Below the pieces are notes generated by a model that worked only from the letters and a program-made list of their open reading frames with translations, searched no databases and had not been told where the DNA came from. Shown piece by piece: positions 1-8,490 of a DNA stretch of 64,000 nucleotides; the first letter of the stretch is position 1, and each line of letters begins with the position of its first letter. Source of the DNA: Cupriavidus malaysiensis (GTDB taxonomy: Bacteria > Pseudomonadota > Gammaproteobacteria > Burkholderiales > Burkholderiaceae); assembly GCF_001854325.1 (NCBI RefSeq), contig NZ_CP017754.1:1240001-1304000 (forward strand), in the 5' to 3' direction. A program made the position numbers and the translations under genes.

Positions 1-1200
1 GCCGAGGAGGACTACTTCACCGTCCATCAGCGCGCCGCCGGGGCAGGACTCTTCATCAGCCGTCCCTTCGTGCCGGGCGCGCAGGCAGCAGACCAGGCGA
101 TCGCGCTGAGCCGGCGGCTGGCCGGCCCGCACGGGGATTTTGCCGGGGCCGTGGTGGGCACGCTTCGCCTGAACTATTTCCACCGCCTGTTCGATGGCAT
201 GACGCTCGGCGACCACGGTTCCCTGACCCTGCTGCGCAGCGACGGCACGGTGCTGATGCGCCGGCCCTACAGCGTGTCGGAGATCGGGCGCAGCATCGCC
301 GCGGCGGCTTCCTTCAAGCCGCTGCTGCTGGCCAGCAGCGGCAGCTTCATCGGCACCGCGGCGCTGGACGGCGAGCGCCGGCTCTACAGCTTCCGCCATA
401 TCGGCACCCCGCCGCTGATCATCGTGGTGGGGCTGTCGACGCAGGACATCTATGCCGAATGGCGGCGCCGTGCCTGGGCCATCGGCATGGTGGTGGCCTT
501 GCTCGATGCCTTCTTCATCGCTATCTCCGTCCTCTTCGCGAACCAGCTCCGCCAGCGCCTGGCGATGGAAGCGCAGTTGCACCGGCTAGCCAGCACCGAC
601 GGCCTGACCGGGGTCGGCACGCGCCGCCTGCTGGACGAGACGCTGGACACTGCCTGGCGCGCCGCCAGGCGGCAGCGGCAGCGCATGTCCTTGCTGATGG
701 TGGATGCCGACCGCTTCAAGTCGTTCAACGACCGCTTCGGCCATGCGGCGGGCGATGCCGCGCTGCGGGCCATCGCACAATGCATCGCCGCCAGCGCGCG
801 CAGGCCGGGAGACTTCGTCGGCCGCTACGGCGGCGAAGAGTTCTGCGTGCTGTTGCCCGGCACCGGCCTGGACGATGCCATCCGCGTTGCCGAGCGGATC
901 CGCGCCGCCGTGCAGGCCATCGATCCGGCTGCGCTGGGCGCAGGCGAGGACAGGCTGAGCGTCAGCATCGGGGTCGCCGCCTTCGATGGCGATACACAGC
1001 GCTATCGCAGCCGGCAGGAACTGCTGCTCGCCGCCGATCATCGCCTCTACGAAGCCAAGGCCGGCGGGCGCAATACGGTGCGGCCGGCGACGGCCGCCGC
1101 CACACCAGCCGCCACACCAGCCGCCACACCAGCCGCCACACCAGCCGCCACACCAGCCGCCGGCGGGGGCGCCGCCCATCCTTTCACCGAGCGGGGCTGA
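1..1200 (+). CDS. Membrane-bound diguanylate cyclase (GGDEF), 5' truncated
   Basis: The frame is open from base 1, so the gene starts outside the window. The N-terminal part resembles the end of an extracellular Cache-type sensor. A hydrophobic membrane segment lies at about 475-545, followed by a GGDEF domain (about 590-1080). The active site reads GGEEF (829-843), the canonical form for c-di-GMP synthesis. An RPGD inhibitory I-site sits exactly five residues upstream, so product feedback inhibition is likely. The C-terminus is an A-A-T-P repeat made by a 12-bp tandem array. No EAL domain is present. The ligand of the sensor part cannot be told from the fragment. Confidence 0.93.
   Translation, partial: AEEDYFTVHQRAAGAGLFISRPFVPGAQAADQAIALSRRLAGPHGDFAGAVVGTLRLNYFHRLFDGMTLGDHGSLTLLRSDGTVLMRRPYSVSEIGRSIAAAASFKPLLLASSGSFIGTAALDGERRLYSFRHIGTPPLIIVVGLSTQDIYAEWRRRAWAIGMVVALLDAFFIAISVLFANQLRQRLAMEAQLHRLASTDGLTGVGTRRLLDETLDTAWRAARRQRQRMSLLMVDADRFKSFNDRFGHAAGDAALRAIAQCIAASARRPGDFVGRYGGEEFCVLLPGTGLDDAIRVAERIRAAVQAIDPAALGAGEDRLSVSIGVAAFDGDTQRYRSRQELLLAADHRLYEAKAGGRNTVRPATAAATPAATPAATPAATPAATPAAGGGAAHPFTERG
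1096..1155 (+). repeat. 12-bp tandem array (5 units) in the 3' end of the GGDEF gene
   Basis: Five perfect copies of GCCGCCACACCA are read in frame as Ala-Ala-Thr-Pro. The array adds a flexible tail after the catalytic domain and is likely to vary in copy number. Confidence 0.95.
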
Positions 1201-1318
1201 ACCCCCGCTGTGCCGCTTCCCGCCAGGGGCGGCCAAGGCCCGCCGCGCGCTGCCGGCGGTGCTTGCCGATGGCTCCCGGCGCCGCGCATGTCCATGCCTT
1301 TGCGTGCGGGCAGGCCGA

Positions 1319-1378
1319 TTCCCACAAGTATTCCCACAAGTATTCCCACAAGTATTCCCACAAGTATTCCCGCAAGGC
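1319..1378. repeat. 12-bp intergenic tandem array
   Basis: Four perfect units of TTCCCACAAGTA are followed by one degenerate unit. The array lies about 120 bp after the GGDEF stop codon and upstream of the LuxR-like gene. Confidence 0.93.
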
Positions 1379-1479
1379 CGCCGGCGGTGCGGGGCAACCT
1401 TCGCCCCAGCCCTGACCGCCATCTCCGTGTCTCATATACCGGGAGTCTATTGTGTAGAATGGGAGCGCTTGGGGGTTAC

Positions 1480-2088
1480 ATGTATCGTATTTCTAACAAT
1501 AATATTTCCAGGTCGGGCGGTGTCGTGGTGCGGTTCGACGTCGTTTTTTCACCCTTTTCACCGCTTTCGGCCTCCTCGGCCTCCTTGCACCCGGTGGGCG
1601 GGCATGCGGGCCTGCCTGCCGAGGCAGGGCAAGGCGAGCAGGTCACCATCCTGACCCCGCGGCAGGCCGAGGTCTACGCCATGCTGCTCGATGGCCAGCC
1701 GGATAAACGGATCGCCCAGCGGCTGGTCTTGCAGGAATACACCGTGAAGGAGCACGTCTCGGCGATCTTCGCCAGGCTGGGCGTGGGCAACCGCCGGCAG
1801 CTGATCCGGCAGGCCTGCCTGCCCGGCTGCCACACGCCGCCGACCCACCTGGCGCGGCGGGAGCCTGCGCGCGGGGAGGCGATCTCCCCGGCCCAGCTCG
1901 GCCTGACGGCACGCCAGGCCGATGTGTTGCGGCTGCTGCTCGACGGCGCAGGCAACCGGGGCATCGCGCGGCAGCTCGGGCTGAAAGAGGACACGGTCAA
2001 GGGGCACGTCACGGCCATCCTGCGGGCGCTGAACGCCAGTACCCGCTCGCAGGTGATGGTGCTGATGCGGCCGTTCTCGCTGCTTTAG
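1480..2088 (+). CDS. Regulator with two tandem LuxR-type HTH domains
   Basis: The predicted 202-residue protein carries two complete LuxR/GerE-type DNA-binding domains, at residues about 58-112 (core TPRQAEVYAMLLDG, TVKEHVSAIFARLGV) and 140-197 (core TARQADVLRLLLDG, TVKGHVTAILRALN). No receiver, autoinducer-binding or ATPase domain is seen, whereas LuxR-family regulators normally have one HTH behind a sensory domain. The start is uncertain: ATG at 1459 and 1480 and GTG codons near 1522 are all in frame, and none has a strong ribosome site. The region before the first HTH is low-complexity. It may bind DNA as an intramolecular pseudo-dimer; this is inference. Confidence 0.8.
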   Translation: MYRISNNNISRSGGVVVRFDVVFSPFSPLSASSASLHPVGGHAGLPAEAGQGEQVTILTPRQAEVYAMLLDGQPDKRIAQRLVLQEYTVKEHVSAIFARLGVGNRRQLIRQACLPGCHTPPTHLARREPARGEAISPAQLGLTARQADVLRLLLDGAGNRGIARQLGLKEDTVKGHVTAILRALNASTRSQVMVLMRPFSLL

Positions 2089-2114
2089 CCGCCAACCACC
2101 AGCCGCCAACCACC
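2087..2114. repeat. 14-bp tandem duplication at the stop codon
   Basis: Two perfect copies of AGCCGCCAACCACC start inside the TAG stop of the dual-HTH gene and end just before the stop of the convergent amidohydrolase gene. Confidence 0.9.
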
Positions 2115-2116
2115 AG

Positions 2117-3832
2117 CTAGCGCGCCCCGCCCGCGGCCCCGCGCAGCAGGCGTCCTGGCAGCTCGCCGGTGGCCTGCCCGTGCTCGAAGATCGGCATGCC
2201 GGCCACCAGCGTCGCCACGTAGCCGTCCGCGTCCTGCACCAGGCGGCGCCCGCCGGCCGGCAGGTCGTAGACCATGCGCGGCGCGTGCAGGTTCAGGCGC
2301 GCGTAGTCGATCACGTTGATGTCTGCCTTCTTGCCCGGCTGCAGCAGGCCGCGGTCATGCAGGCCATAGAGCCGGGCGGTTTCCAGCGTCTGCCGCCGCA
2401 CCATCGCTTCCACGCTCAGGCGCGGGCCGCGCCGGCGGTCGCGGGTCCAGTGGGTGAGCATGAAGGTGGGCATGCTGACGTCGCAGATATAGCCGCAGTG
2501 CGCGCCGCCGTCGGCCAGGCTGTTGACGGTGCTCGGGGTCTGCAGCATGGCGTGGATCTGCGACAGTTCGCCGTAGGAGTAGTTGAAGCTGGGGTAGTAG
2601 AGGATGGCCTTGCCGTCCTGCTCCAGCATCAGGTCGTAGATCACCTCCAGCGGGTCGCGCCCGCTCTGCCGCGCCAGGCTGGCCACGCTCTTGTCCTCGG
2701 CGGGCTCGTAGTCGGGCCGTGCCTCCATCGGGTAGATGCGGGAGAACTGGCTGAACATGCGCTCCAGGTTCTTGTCCGCCAGCGTGCGTTCGCCGTGCAG
2801 GATGGCGTGGCGCGTATCGGGCTGCCGCAGCGCGGCGATGCGCTGCGCGAACGGCAGGCCCTGCAGGCGCTGGTAGGCGACCGACTGGATAAAGGGATGC
2901 AGGCTGGTCTCCCACGAGAACAGCAATCCCAGCGGACGCCCGCAGATGCCGCCGAAGAGCGGGATGTCCTGCGCCCGGGCGTCTTCCAGCGCCGCCAGCA
3001 GCGTCTGCCACAGGTCGGGCTCGGGATCGGTCTGCTGCAGGTTGAACAGCACCGGCAGCCGGTTGTGGCGGGCCAGCTTGCGCAGCCAGGGGATCTCGCC
3101 GTCCATCGACACATGGTTGGAGGTCATCTGGAACACGCCGTGGCCGGCCGCGCCCAAGGTCTCGCCGAGCGCGCCGATCTCGGCCAGGGTGGCGAAGGTG
3201 CCGGGCGGGTACTTCCTGCCCTCGTACTTGTGCAGGAAGGTGCGGGAGGTGGAGAAGCCGAGCGCGCCCGCGCGCATGGCCTCGCCCAGCAGCGCGCACA
3301 TCTGCTGGATGTCTTCCGGCGTGGCCTCGTCGTGATGCACGCCGCGCTCGCCCATCACGTAGGTGCGCAAGGCCGAGTGCGGCACCTGGGCGCCGATGTC
3401 GAGCGCCTTGGGGCGCCGCGCCAGCGCGTCGAGGTACTGCGGAAAGCTCTCCCAGTCCCACTGGATGCCCTCGGAGAGCACCGCACCGGGAATGTCCTCG
3501 ACGCCCTCCATCACGCGGATCAGCCAGTCACGGTCCTGCGGCCGCACCGGGGCGAAGCCCACGCCGCAGTTGCCCATGATGGCGGTGGTGACGCCATGCC
3601 AGGTGGAGGGCGTCAGGTAGGGGTCCCAGGTGGCCTGGCCGTCGTAGTGGGTGTGGATGTCGACCCAGCCCGGCGTGACCAGGCAGCCGCTGGCGTCGAT
3701 GACGCGGCGGGCGGGACCCGCGCTGCCGCCGGCCTGCTGGATGATGCCGTCCTGGATGGCCAGGTCTCCGGTGCGCGCCGGGGCGCCGCTGCCGTCGACG
3801 AGCGTGCCGCCGCGGATAACGAGATCGTACAT
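2117..3832 (-). CDS. Amidohydrolase family 3 / N-acyl-D-amino-acid deacylase-like
   Basis: This 571-residue cytoplasmic enzyme starts at MYDLVIRGG, the classic first strand of the metal-dependent amidohydrolase fold, which fixes the start although the frame is open far upstream. The metal-binding HxH lies in VDIHTHYDG (His60, His62), and a later LADGGAHCG segment supplies the usual catalytic Asp. Length and motifs match D-aminoacylase and dihydroorotase-like relatives that hydrolyse N-acyl-D-amino acids or similar amides. The Bug-type binding protein gene lies just upstream on the same strand, 86 bp away, which suggests uptake and hydrolysis of one acidic or acylated substrate. The exact substrate is unknown. 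Confidence 0.88.
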   Translation of the reverse strand: MYDLVIRGGTLVDGSGAPARTGDLAIQDGIIQQAGGSAGPARRVIDASGCLVTPGWVDIHTHYDGQATWDPYLTPSTWHGVTTAIMGNCGVGFAPVRPQDRDWLIRVMEGVEDIPGAVLSEGIQWDWESFPQYLDALARRPKALDIGAQVPHSALRTYVMGERGVHHDEATPEDIQQMCALLGEAMRAGALGFSTSRTFLHKYEGRKYPPGTFATLAEIGALGETLGAAGHGVFQMTSNHVSMDGEIPWLRKLARHNRLPVLFNLQQTDPEPDLWQTLLAALEDARAQDIPLFGGICGRPLGLLFSWETSLHPFIQSVAYQRLQGLPFAQRIAALRQPDTRHAILHGERTLADKNLERMFSQFSRIYPMEARPDYEPAEDKSVASLARQSGRDPLEVIYDLMLEQDGKAILYYPSFNYSYGELSQIHAMLQTPSTVNSLADGGAHCGYICDVSMPTFMLTHWTRDRRRGPRLSVEAMVRRQTLETARLYGLHDRGLLQPGKKADINVIDYARLNLHAPRMVYDLPAGGRRLVQDADGYVATLVAGMPIFEHGQATGELPGRLLRGAAGGAR

Positions 3833-3918
3833 AGTGGCTGGTAGTGGTGAGTAGTGCGTAGAGTCTGGTGGTGGTCGATGCCGCAGAGGAGTGATGGATG
3901 GCGATGGAGGGCGCCGCC

Positions 3919-5034
3919 TCAGTCCAGGCGGATGCCGGCGCGCCGGATCACCTCGCCCCAGCGCTCGTAGTCCTGGCGCACGATCCGGGCGAAGGCGTCC
4001 GGTCCGGCGCCGCTCACTTCGTTGCCCTGGGTGCGCACCAGTTCGGCGATCTCGGGTGAGCGCAGCACCTTGTCGAGGCTGCGCGCGATCTTCTCGGCCA
4101 GCGGCCTGGGCATGCCGCCCGGGCCGAAGAAGCCCTGCCAGCCCACGATGTCGATGCCCGGCACGCCTTGCTCGGCGATGGTGGGCAGGTCCGGCAGCAC
4201 CGCCAGCCGCTTGTCCGCGGCCACGCCGAGCAGCTTGAACTTGCCGCCCTTCGCGCTTTCGATGGCCGAGGCGGTGCCGTCGAAGTAGAGCTGCGCGTCG
4301 CCCGCCATCACCGCGCGCGTGGCGTCGGTCACGCCCTTGTAGGGCACGTGCACGATGTCCAGGCCGGCGTTGCGCTTCAGGATCTCGGCATTGAGCTGCG
4401 AGGTGGAGCCGATGCTGTAGGAGGCGTAGTTCAGCTCGCCGGGATGCTGCCTGGCGTAGGCCACCAGCTCGCGCACGTTGTTGTACGGCGCGTTCGGCTG
4501 GGTCACCAGGATGGTGGCCGAGCGCACCGCCTGCACGATCGGCGTGAAGTCCTTGAAGGGGTCGTACGGCAGCTTGCGGTAGAGGTGCGGGTTCTGCGTG
4601 TGCGTCACCACGATGGTGTAGAGCAGCGTGTAGCCATCGGGCGCCGCGCGTGCCACGTCCTGCGCGCCGATCAAGGTGCCGGCCCCGGGCTTGTTGTCGA
4701 CGATGAAGCTGCCGCCGGTCTGCTCCGCCAGCCGCTGCAGGATGACGCGCAGCGAGGCGTCGCTGCCGGCGCCGGCGGGGAAGGGCAGCACCACGCGCAC
4801 CGGCCGGCCCTTCTGCGGCCAGTCGGCGGCGGAGGCGGATGGGGCGGGCTGCGCCTGTGCCGTTGCGGTGGCGGCGAGCAGCCAGGCCGCGGCTGCCGTC
4901 CTGGCGATGCTGGTGGCGGCCCGGGTGGCGGTCCGGGTGGTGGTCCTGGCGGTCGAGCTGCCATGGCTGGCGTGCCGGCCGCCGCCCGGCGCGCAGCCGG
5001 GGGCGACACCCGTACGGATGGGGGCGTGGTTCAT
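3919..5034 (-). CDS. Bug-family (TctC-like) periplasmic solute-binding protein
   Basis: The 371-residue protein has a long Thr/Arg-rich N-terminus, a signal-like segment (AAAAWLLAATATAQAQ) and then the Bug/TctC family start WPQKGRPVRVVLPFPAGAGSD. Family landmarks such as GGSFIVDNKPGAGT, PYDPFKDFTPI and a C-terminal GxExxGxGPDAF-like stretch are present. Bug proteins bind carboxylates in the periplasm and are strongly expanded in Burkholderiales, often as orphans without TctA/TctB, as here. The start has a GGAGAC ribosome site. Part of the signal region is coded by a degenerate 12-bp repeat. It probably works with the adjacent amidohydrolase; a LysR gene is divergent upstream. Confidence 0.92.
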   Translation of the reverse strand: MNHAPIRTGVAPGCAPGGGRHASHGSSTARTTTRTATRAATSIARTAAAAWLLAATATAQAQPAPSASAADWPQKGRPVRVVLPFPAGAGSDASLRVILQRLAEQTGGSFIVDNKPGAGTLIGAQDVARAAPDGYTLLYTIVVTHTQNPHLYRKLPYDPFKDFTPIVQAVRSATILVTQPNAPYNNVRELVAYARQHPGELNYASYSIGSTSQLNAEILKRNAGLDIVHVPYKGVTDATRAVMAGDAQLYFDGTASAIESAKGGKFKLLGVAADKRLAVLPDLPTIAEQGVPGIDIVGWQGFFGPGGMPRPLAEKIARSLDKVLRSPEIAELVRTQGNEVSGAGPDAFARIVRQDYERWGEVIRRAGIRLD

Positions 5035-5181
5035 GTCCTTGTCTCCTCGTTGTGCAACGCAATGTGCATCGTCGGCTTGGCCTTCTGCGAGGCCGTCATG
5101 CCGCCCGGGGCCGGGGCGCGAGCCTTGGCGCCTCGGCGCCCTGGTACCGGGGGCATTGCCAGACCATTGTGGTGCCCGCTA

Positions 5182-5193
5182 GGATTCAAATCC
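5182..5193. promoter_or_regulatory. Small inverted repeat in the Bug/LysR divergent region
   Basis: GGATT-CA-AATCC lies between the divergent Bug-protein and LysR genes, 37 bp before the LysR start. It may be part of a LysR binding site; no independent support is visible. Confidence 0.3.
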
Positions 5194-5229
5194 AATGCAT
5201 ATTGCTGGGCGCAAAACAAAATAAAAGTT

Positions 5230-6132
5230 ATGGTCAGCCTCCGCCGCTTGCAACACTTCCTGGTCCTTGCCGAAGAAGGCGCCTTTTCGCGCGCCGCGCG
5301 CCGCCTGCACCTGACGCAGCCGGCGCTGACGCGCAGCATGCAGACGCTGGAGGAATCCCTCGGCCTGCAGTTGCTGGAGCGGCGCCACGACGGCATCACC
5401 CTGACCAGCGCCGGCAGCGCCATGCTGGCGCGCGCCAAGCGCGTGCTGGGCGAGGCCGGCGCCATGCAGTCCGAGGCCGAGCAGATCCGCGGCATCGAGG
5501 TGGGGCAGGTCAACTTCGGCGTCGGGGTGCTGCCGGAAGCGGTCTTCCTCGAGGAAGTGCTGGCCAGGCAGGCGGCGGAGCGGCCGCACCTGACCGTGCA
5601 CGCCGACATCTCCAGCTGGGTGCGCCTGTATGAGCGGCTGCAGCGCGACGAACTGGATTTCGTCGTGGCCATGACGCGCAGCCTGCCGCCCATTTCCGGC
5701 TACCGCATCATCCCGCTGCCGCCGCAGCACCAGGGATATTTCGTGCGCGGCAGCCATCCGCTCGCCGGCGCCGGTGCCGGCGAGATCCGCGCGCGCCTGC
5801 AGGGCTATCCCCTGCTGTCGCCGGAGATGCCGGCGGCGGCCAAGGAGCGCATCGCGCGGCTGTTCGGCAAGCCCGCCTTCGACGAGATCGGCGGCCTGCG
5901 CTGCGACAACGCGCCCATGCTCAAGCGCCTCGCGCTGCGCTCGGACGTGGTGCTGTTCTCCACCCGCGAGAACCTGCGTGAAGAGCTGCTGCGCGGGGAG
6001 TTCGTCTGGCTGCCCGTGATGAGCGAAGCCGAGGGGGTGCTGGATCTCTCGCTGGTCTATCCGGAGCACCGCTACCTGTCGCCGGCGGCGCGCTGGATGA
6101 TGGAGCGGATCCAGGCGTATTTCAGGGAGTAG
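5230..6132 (+). CDS. LysR-family transcriptional regulator
   Basis: The 300-residue protein has an N-terminal winged helix (residues about 4-62, with GAFSRAARRLHLTQPALTRSMQTLE-type helices) and a periplasmic-binding-like effector domain starting near residue 90. It is transcribed away from the Bug-protein/amidohydrolase pair, the usual arrangement for a LysR activator of the neighbouring genes. The start at MVSLRRLQHFLVL matches the family's usual N-terminus; longer upstream frames lack homology. The effector is unknown. Confidence 0.92.
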   Translation: MVSLRRLQHFLVLAEEGAFSRAARRLHLTQPALTRSMQTLEESLGLQLLERRHDGITLTSAGSAMLARAKRVLGEAGAMQSEAEQIRGIEVGQVNFGVGVLPEAVFLEEVLARQAAERPHLTVHADISSWVRLYERLQRDELDFVVAMTRSLPPISGYRIIPLPPQHQGYFVRGSHPLAGAGAGEIRARLQGYPLLSPEMPAAAKERIARLFGKPAFDEIGGLRCDNAPMLKRLALRSDVVLFSTRENLREELLRGEFVWLPVMSEAEGVLDLSLVYPEHRYLSPAARWMMERIQAYFRE

Positions 6133-6168
6133 GGGGCGGGAGCGGGGCGCCGGCGGGGCCGGCTCTGC

Positions 6169-7137
6169 TCAGGCGGCCGCCGGCGCCAGCCTGGCGCTGC
6201 GATCCACCGCCGCCAGCGTCTGCCGGATGCCTTCCGCATAGGGCGTCTTGGGCAGCGGCCCGAGCAGGCGCTGCAGCGCGCTGTCGTCGAGGATCAGCGG
6301 GTCGGTCAGCAGATAGTGCATCTCCACCATTTCGCGCAGCAAGGGGTTGAACAGGCCGAGCAGGCGCAGCATCGGCTTGCCCACGATGCGCAGCCGCATC
6401 GGGCGGCCGCTCTGGCGCTCCATCTCGGCCACCAGCGCGCGCTGGCTGGTCACGCCGGCGCCGGCCAGGTGCCAGATGCGGCCAAAGGCGGCGGGCGTGT
6501 CGATCAGCCGCATCACCACCGGCCCCACGTCCGGCACGAAGACGAACTCGTGCGGACGGTCGATGGGGCCGATCAGGTCGGCCGTGCCGCCGTTGACCGC
6601 CGCCAGCGCGGCACGGTGCAGGAAGCTGTTGGCCACGCCGGGGCCGTAGAAGTCCGGCAGGCGCAGCACGGTGGCCTGGATCCTGCCCTCGGCGTGGGCC
6701 TGCATCAGCAGGTCTTCCTGCGCCAGGCGCATGCGGCCCTTGAAGGTATGCGGCACGCGCGGATGGTCTTCGCTGACCGGGTTCTGCTGCGCGCGGCCAT
6801 AGGGGTAGACGGTGCCGATCAGCACCACGCGCTTGACCCCGGCAGCGATGGCCCCATCCAGCGTCTTGCGCATCAGCTCGGGGTGCAGTTCGAACTGCCA
6901 GTAGTTGACGCCGACCAGGTAGATCAGCGTGTCGATGCCCTCCGCCGCAGCCCGCACCGATGCCGGCACCTGCGGATCCCAGGCCACGATCTCGGCGAGC
7001 GGATCCGCGCCGAAGGCCCGGCGCAGGCTGTCCGCGCTGCGGCCCACCACGCGATAGGGCCGGCCCTGGGCGCGCAGCGCGGCGGCAAGGCTTTGGCCGA
7101 TGGCACCGGCGGCGCCGAACAATGCAACCTTGGACAT
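6169..7137 (-). CDS. NAD(P)-dependent epimerase/dehydratase-like Rossmann protein
   Basis: The 322-residue protein begins with a dinucleotide-binding strand and loop (KVALFGAAGAIGQSLA). It has YPYGRAQ as a plausible Tyr-containing catalytic segment and the extended-SDR landmark FVFVPDVGP. It is most like NAD-dependent epimerase/dehydratases or NmrA-like redox sensors of unknown substrate. It diverges from a LysR gene with only 106 bp between starts, so it is likely the LysR target. It converges on the upstream LysR gene with a GC-rich 36-bp spacer. Confidence 0.85.
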   Translation of the reverse strand: MSKVALFGAAGAIGQSLAAALRAQGRPYRVVGRSADSLRRAFGADPLAEIVAWDPQVPASVRAAAEGIDTLIYLVGVNYWQFELHPELMRKTLDGAIAAGVKRVVLIGTVYPYGRAQQNPVSEDHPRVPHTFKGRMRLAQEDLLMQAHAEGRIQATVLRLPDFYGPGVANSFLHRAALAAVNGGTADLIGPIDRPHEFVFVPDVGPVVMRLIDTPAAFGRIWHLAGAGVTSQRALVAEMERQSGRPMRLRIVGKPMLRLLGLFNPLLREMVEMHYLLTDPLILDDSALQRLLGPLPKTPYAEGIRQTLAAVDRSARLAPAAA

Positions 7138-7197
7138 GGCAAGACTCCCTTCAGACGACCTGGCGGCCGGGTTGGATGGACGCAGTGTGCGCCGGCG

Positions 7198-7237
7198 ATA
7201 GTGAAAAGAAAATCGCCTAGAATCGCGTAGCCACTAT
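7198..7237. promoter_or_regulatory. Candidate LysR operator
   Basis: Inverted arms ATAGTG (7198-7203) and CACTAT (7232-7237) enclose two tandem 10-bp copies, AATCGCCTAG and AATCGCGTAG (7211-7230), in the short region between the divergent oxidoreductase and LysR genes. The layout suits a LysR tetramer site. Confidence 0.5.
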
Positions 7238-7243
7238 AGAAAA

Positions 7244-8161
7244 ATGCATAGCATGTCCGATGCCGAACCGAACTGGGAGTGGTACCGCAGTTTCCTGCAG
7301 GTGCTGGAAACGGGCTCGCTGTCGGCCGCCGCCCGCGCCATGGGCCTGACCCAGCCCACCGTCGGCCGCCACATCGACCACCTGGAGGCCACGCTGGGGC
7401 TCAAGCTGTTCACGCGCTCCTTCGACGGCTTCGCGCCCACCGATGCCGCGCACGAACTGCGCCCCCATGCCGCCGCCCTGGCCGCCACCGCCGCCTCGCT
7501 GCGCCGCGTGGCGAGCGGCCATGGCGACGGCGTGCGCGGCACGGTGCGCCTGACCGCGAGCGAAGTGATCGGTGTCGAAGTGCTGCCCCCGGTCCTGGCC
7601 GCGCTGCGCGCCGCGCATCCCGCGCTCACCATCGAAATGGTGCTGTCCAACCAGCCCGACGACCTGCTGCGGCGCGAGGCCGATATCGCCGTGCGCATGT
7701 TCCGCCCCGAGCAGGAAGCGCTGGTGGCGCGGCGCGTGGGCGCCATCGAAATCGGCTTGCACGCGCACCGGCGCTACCTGGCCGCGCACGGCACGCCGAA
7801 ATCGCTGGACCAACTGGCGCACCACACGCTGATCGGCTACGACCGTGAAACCGCCTTCATCCGCCGCCTGCAGCAGCAATACCCGATGCTCGTGCGCGAC
7901 CGCGTGGCGTTCCGCGCCGACAGCGACCTGGCCCAGCTCAGCGCCATCCGCGCCGGCTTCGGCATCGGCGCGTGCCAGGCCGCGCTGGCGGCGCGCGACG
8001 GCGAACTGGTGCGCGTGTTGCCACGCGCGTTCGCGCCGGCCCTGGAGACGTGGGTCGCCATGCACGAAGACCTGCGCGACAGCGCGCGCTGCGCGGCGGT
8101 GTTCGCCGCGCTGGTGGCGGGGCTGCAGGCGTATATCGAGGGGGAGCAGCGGCCGGCATGA
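7244..8161 (+). CDS. LysR-family transcriptional regulator
   Basis: The 305-residue protein has the LysR winged helix at residues about 10-68 (TGSLSAAARAMGLTQPTVGRH) and a PBP-like effector domain behind it, including a typical VLPPVLAALRAAHPALTIEM segment start. ATG at 7244 or 7253 are both possible; neither has a clear ribosome site. It is divergent from the Rossmann-fold oxidoreductase gene, its likely target. The effector is unknown. Confidence 0.92.
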   Translation: MHSMSDAEPNWEWYRSFLQVLETGSLSAAARAMGLTQPTVGRHIDHLEATLGLKLFTRSFDGFAPTDAAHELRPHAAALAATAASLRRVASGHGDGVRGTVRLTASEVIGVEVLPPVLAALRAAHPALTIEMVLSNQPDDLLRREADIAVRMFRPEQEALVARRVGAIEIGLHAHRRYLAAHGTPKSLDQLAHHTLIGYDRETAFIRRLQQQYPMLVRDRVAFRADSDLAQLSAIRAGFGIGACQAALAARDGELVRVLPRAFAPALETWVAMHEDLRDSARCAAVFAALVAGLQAYIEGEQRPA

Positions 8162-8274
8162 CGCCGTCGGCTGTGCCGTGGTGGCTGGGATCACACACCA
8201 TCGGCTTCGTCTCTGTGCTCGCGTGCTGGACTACACCGTTGGCTTCGCTTGCGTGTGGCGCCTTGCTAGACCAC

Positions 8275-8310
8275 CCCTCTCCCCAACCCTTTCCCCATGA
8301 GGGGAGAGGG
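8275..8310. repeat. Dispersed palindromic repeat, divergent copy
   Basis: Arms CCCTCTCCCC (8275-8284) and GGGGAGAGGG (8301-8310) form a perfect 10-bp stem. It is related to the better conserved copies at 8.4, 14.2, 24.2 and 41.0 kb but lacks their second half. Confidence 0.8.
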
Positions 8311-8393
8311 AGCCAAGACCGTGTGCTTGGCGATTGGTGTTGGTGCATCGTCGGCTTTGTCCAGCGCGACGTGATTCGCACCGCGCCGGTCTG

Positions 8394-8434
8394 CTCCCCT
8401 CTCCCGCTTGCGGGAGAGGGGCCGGGGGAGAGGG
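8394..8434. repeat. Dispersed palindromic repeat
   Basis: A CCCCTCTCCCGC stem (8396-8421) is followed by GCCGGGGGAGAGGG. The same two-part unit recurs in intergenic spaces of the window. Confidence 0.9.
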
Positions 8435-8490
8435 CCGGCCTTCGCCGGCACCATGGCGCCCGCCTTCCACGAGCGCTCGCCGGTCCTGGT

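Larger units (their letters stand above)
8162..8490. other. Intergenic region with two palindromic repeats
   Basis: No gene was recognised. The region holds two copies of the dispersed CCCTCTCCC palindrome family, listed separately, and GC-rich filler between convergent genes. Confidence 0.7.

Noticed and set aside
2180..3844. 554-codon frame antisense to the amidohydrolase gene
   Set aside because: It mirrors the GC-rich codons of a well-supported gene and has no domain pattern.
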